Below are positions 61,810 to 64,000 of a stretch of 64,000 nucleotides of DNA, in pieces. A program made the translations under genes and the position numbers. Origin of the DNA: Desulfovibrio desulfuricans (GTDB lineage: Bacteria > Desulfobacterota > Desulfovibrionia > Desulfovibrionales > Desulfovibrionaceae). A model generated the notes under the pieces. That model was not told the origin of the DNA. It ran no database searches and worked only from the letters and a program-made list of their open reading frames with translations. Within the stretch, counting starts at the first letter, position 1. Each line of letters starts with the position of its first letter. The stretch is taken from NCBI RefSeq assembly GCF_004801255.1, contig NZ_CP036295.1, positions 3,186,001 to 3,250,000 on the forward strand. The letters run 5' to 3'.

Positions 61810-63309
61810 TCAGTCTATGGGATGCCCCGCAGCGCGGTATTCATTAAGCTTGTTGCGTAGGGTGCGCACGGATATGCCCAGCAGATCCGCAGCCTGCGTG
61901 CGGTTGCCGGAGGTAACCTCCAGCCCTTTGAGAATCATGATGCGTTCCATCTCGTGCAGGGGAATGACGGGGCCCTGCATGCGGCTATCCACAACCTGCG
62001 CGGCAGGAGCTGCCGCAGCGTCGGGGGGGCGGGGCGCTTCGGCGGTCTGAGCGGCTGCCGCTGGCGCGGCTGGCGGCTTGTCTTCGCCTTCCTGCTGGGC
62101 GCACGCCGGGGCGGCATCTTCTTCAAACAGCGGCCAGTCGTCATTTTCAAGCAAAAAGTGGCAGGGTTCCACCGGTCTGCCGTTGGCCAGCAGCACGGCT
62201 CGTTCCATCAGATTTTGCAGCTCGCGCACGTTGCCGGGAAAGTCGTACTGCTGCAGCCAGGCCACGGCGCTGTCAGAAAGCGGCGCAGCGGGCAGCTGAT
62301 ACTCGCGCGTATACATGCCCATAAAAAATTTGGCCAACTGCAGCACGTCGTCGCCGCGCTCGCGCAGCGAGGGCAGCCGCAAGGGGATGACATTAAGCCT
62401 GAAGTACAGATCCTGCCGAAACTTGCCCTGCTTGACCCAACCCTCAAGATCGCGGTTGGTGGTGGCAAGCACGCGCACGTCGACCTTGATGGTTTCCGTG
62501 CCGCCCACGCGGTCTATCTCACCTTCCTGCAGCACGCGCAGCAGTTTGGCCTGCAGGGCCATGTCCATTTCAGAAATTTCGTCCAGCAGCAGGGTGCCGC
62601 CGTCGGCCAGCTCAAACTTGCCGGGCTTGCGGGCTATGGCTCCGGTAAAAGCGCCTTTTTCGTGCCCAAAAAGTTCGCTCTCAAGCAGATGCTCGGGCAG
62701 GGCGGCGCAGTTGACGGCCACAAAGGGCTGGTCGGCGCGTTTGCTCATGGCGTGCAGATAGCGGGCAAACATTTCTTTGCCTGTGCCCGACTCGCCGGTA
62801 ATCAGCACCGTAGCGCGCGAACCGGCAACCTGTCGCGCCAGCTGCAGCACGCGAGCTATGGCCGGGTGCTCGCCCACTATGCGCGGGCCCGTGCCTTCGC
62901 CAGGGCGGGGTTTGTGGCCCCCAAGGGTAGAAACCGCAGGTACAGCCGCAGCCTTGCGTTTTTGCCCGGCTACGGCGGCAATGCGCTCCACATCAAGGGG
63001 TTCAAGCCAGTAGTCGCGCGCCCCAAGGCTCAGCAACTTTTCTGCTTCTTCAGCGCTGCCTTTGTCTGTGATAACTATGACGGGAGGAAAATTGGGGTCT
63101 TCCGCGCCCACGGCAAGCAGGTCTTCAACCCGAAAACCGGGTAATGATGGACGCGAAAAAATAACATCAGGGCCGGATTTTTTTATAAATACGGACGCGC
63201 CCTTAAGATTTTCTGCAATGCCAAGCTCAAAACCCGCGTTGCGCAACGCAGGAAAGACGGCAGTAACAGCCGGAGCGGGGGTAAGAAAAAGCAAGCGGCG
63301 CGGTGACAT
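61810..63309 (-). CDS. Sigma-54-dependent activator with degenerate receiver domain
   Basis: A 499-residue protein. The start at 63309 (MSPRRLLFLTPAPAV) follows no clear ribosome site. Residues 1-115 have a receiver fold in which the acidic pair is replaced by TP (10-11) and the phosphoacceptor Asp by Arg53 (PDVIFSRPSLPG). The AAA+ core is intact: Walker A GESGTGKE (172-179), GAFTGA (219-224), and LLDEISEMDMALQAKLLRVLQ. A proline/alanine linker precedes the Fis helix-turn-helix (RTQAADLLGISVRTLRNKLNEY). Activity is therefore unlikely to be set by normal phosphorylation. Confidence 0.93.
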   Translation of the reverse strand: MSPRRLLFLTPAPAVTAVFPALRNAGFELGIAENLKGASVFIKKSGPDVIFSRPSLPGFRVEDLLAVGAEDPNFPPVIVITDKGSAEEAEKLLSLGARDYWLEPLDVERIAAVAGQKRKAAAVPAVSTLGGHKPRPGEGTGPRIVGEHPAIARVLQLARQVAGSRATVLITGESGTGKEMFARYLHAMSKRADQPFVAVNCAALPEHLLESELFGHEKGAFTGAIARKPGKFELADGGTLLLDEISEMDMALQAKLLRVLQEGEIDRVGGTETIKVDVRVLATTNRDLEGWVKQGKFRQDLYFRLNVIPLRLPSLRERGDDVLQLAKFFMGMYTREYQLPAAPLSDSAVAWLQQYDFPGNVRELQNLMERAVLLANGRPVEPCHFLLENDDWPLFEEDAAPACAQQEGEDKPPAAPAAAAQTAEAPRPPDAAAAPAAQVVDSRMQGPVIPLHEMERIMILKGLEVTSGNRTQAADLLGISVRTLRNKLNEYRAAGHPID

Positions 63310-63410
63310 AAGAATTTGTGTATCTTTTCGTGCTCCACAATGCAACCGCTTAAGCCCCAAAACAGGCTGTCTTCGGCCACTTGCGCTTTACATGAAACCC
63401 TGCGGCCTGC

Positions 63411-63635
63411 CTACGCCCAGCCGCTTGCAATGGCGCTCATGCCCAGCAGGTTTTCGGCCGAGAGCCGCCACTGGGTCTGCATGAACGACTTGGCGCTATC
63501 CTCCTGCAGCAGGGCGTCGGCGGAAGCCGTGCTGTCATCAAGAATGGAAGGATAATACGTAATAAAGCCGGGGTTATCGGGCATGCCGGGAATCACCACA
63601 AGAGTCAGACCGGACCCAGGCTCATAATAGGTCAT
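63411..63635 (-). CDS. Small conserved-looking protein of unknown function
   Basis: A 74-residue protein with a strong GCAGGAGG ribosome site before the ATG at 63635. The sequence is hydrophilic with a proline/glycine-rich N terminus (MTYYEPGSGLTLVVIPGMPD) and a helical C-terminal half. There is no signal peptide, membrane segment or cysteine. I do not recognise the family. It lies between the M23-type gene and the sigma-54 activator on the same strand. Confidence 0.6.
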   Translation of the reverse strand: MTYYEPGSGLTLVVIPGMPDNPGFITYYPSILDDSTASADALLQEDSAKSFMQTQWRLSAENLLGMSAIASGWA

Positions 63636-63722
63636 GATACGCCTCCTGCACGAAAAATACTGCCATTATGCACTCTGCCTGGCGTTAAACCAGACAAAAA
63701 ATACACCGCTCTGGTAACCACG

Positions 63723-64000
63723 TCAGTTTTTGTGCTTCCTTTTATGTTTTTCGGCTTTTTTTGCTGGCTCCGGGGTTTTTTCCTGCTGCGGTTGCTCCAT
63801 CTGATCGGGCACGATGCTGTCCACAGTATATTCGGAAAACGCCTGCTCGCCCTTGAGCAGAGCCAGCTCCTGCGCCATAACCTTTTCAAAGGCGGGCATG
63901 GCGCCTCTGCTGACCGGCTCGCCCCGCGGGTTGATGGCCTTGGCCGGGTTGATAAACCTGCCGCCCTGACGCAACCTGAAATCCAGATGCGGCCCCGTGG
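63723..64000 (-). CDS. M23-family peptidase-like protein, C-terminal end (cut by window)
   Basis: The frame is open to the window edge, so only about 92 C-terminal residues are seen. TGPHLDFRLRQGGRFINPAKA matches the end of the LytM/M23 fold, where the usual sequence is G-x-H-L-H-F; here the second His is Asp. After the domain comes a tail with a lysine-rich end (KKAEKHKRKHKN). Such proteins cut peptidoglycan cross-links, or act as inactive activators when zinc ligands are lost. The other ligands lie outside the window. Confidence 0.75.
   Translation of the reverse strand, partial: TGPHLDFRLRQGGRFINPAKAINPRGEPVSRGAMPAFEKVMAQELALLKGEQAFSEYTVDSIVPDQMEQPQQEKTPEPAKKAEKHKRKHKN

Overview
The window is GC-rich chromosomal DNA that fits a sulfate- or sulfite-reducing Desulfovibrionaceae (Desulfovibrio-like) bacterium. 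This rests on the gene set: a lactate-dehydrogenase-type Fe-S flavoprotein, a periplasmic MfrABE-type fumarate reductase, sulfolactate sulfo-lyase, and many sigma-54 and chemotaxis components. No rRNA, tRNA, CRISPR array, prophage or insertion sequence was recognised. The genus is inferred, not proven.

Layout. 1-3.6 kb: the end of a (D)-lactate-dehydrogenase-like gene, mutL on the minus strand, and a small CxxC protein. 3.7-10.2 kb: a catabolic operon for a four-carbon sugar acid (DeoR regulator, DUF1537 kinase, PdxA2-type dehydrogenase, GntP permease, glycerate kinase, small membrane protein), with a visible promoter and a palindromic candidate operator. 10.3-16.9 kb: an Mpv17-like membrane protein, hemW, then the tightly packed pepA / cobA-hemD fusion / purN. 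17.1-20.9 kb: a Tat-exported fumarate reductase operon, mfrABE, with a promoter preceded by three 9-bp direct repeats. 21-30.3 kb: housekeeping and stress genes (cheV, cysK, an NTF2-like secreted protein, yceI, dinB-like, cyclophilin, mutY, HdeA-like, sdaA, a MarR regulator). 30.4-39.6 kb: an MFS transporter behind a 36-bp perfect palindrome, a TPR protein, a 1682-residue membrane protein that looks like a hybrid histidine kinase with all its phosphotransfer residues missing, a Usp protein, and a cardiolipin synthase. 39.9-44.7 kb (minus strand): a surface-sugar operon with a KdnB-like iron dehydrogenase, a DegT aminotransferase, a NeuA-like/PseG-like fusion and an SpsF-like cytidylyltransferase. 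44.8-53.1 kb (minus strand): a DUF805 protein, folD, eno, coaX, a frameshifted small gene, glmS and ppiD.

53.2-61.8 kb is the most interesting region. A sigma-54 activator with a GAF domain diverges from suyAB (sulfolactate sulfo-lyase). Between them lie a textbook -24/-12 promoter and an array of repeated activator sites. suyAB is followed by an MFS carrier, a LarA-family nickel-dependent racemase, a dicarboxylate-type symporter and an RraA-like protein. The set reads as uptake of sulfolactate (or a relative), conversion of its stereoisomers, and cleavage to pyruvate plus sulfite, which would serve a sulfite reducer as both electron donor and acceptor. The proposed sulfolactate racemase role of the LarA homologue is an inference.

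61.8-64 kb (minus strand): a second sigma-54 activator with a degenerate receiver domain, a small unknown protein, and the 3' end of an M23-type peptidase gene cut by the window edge.
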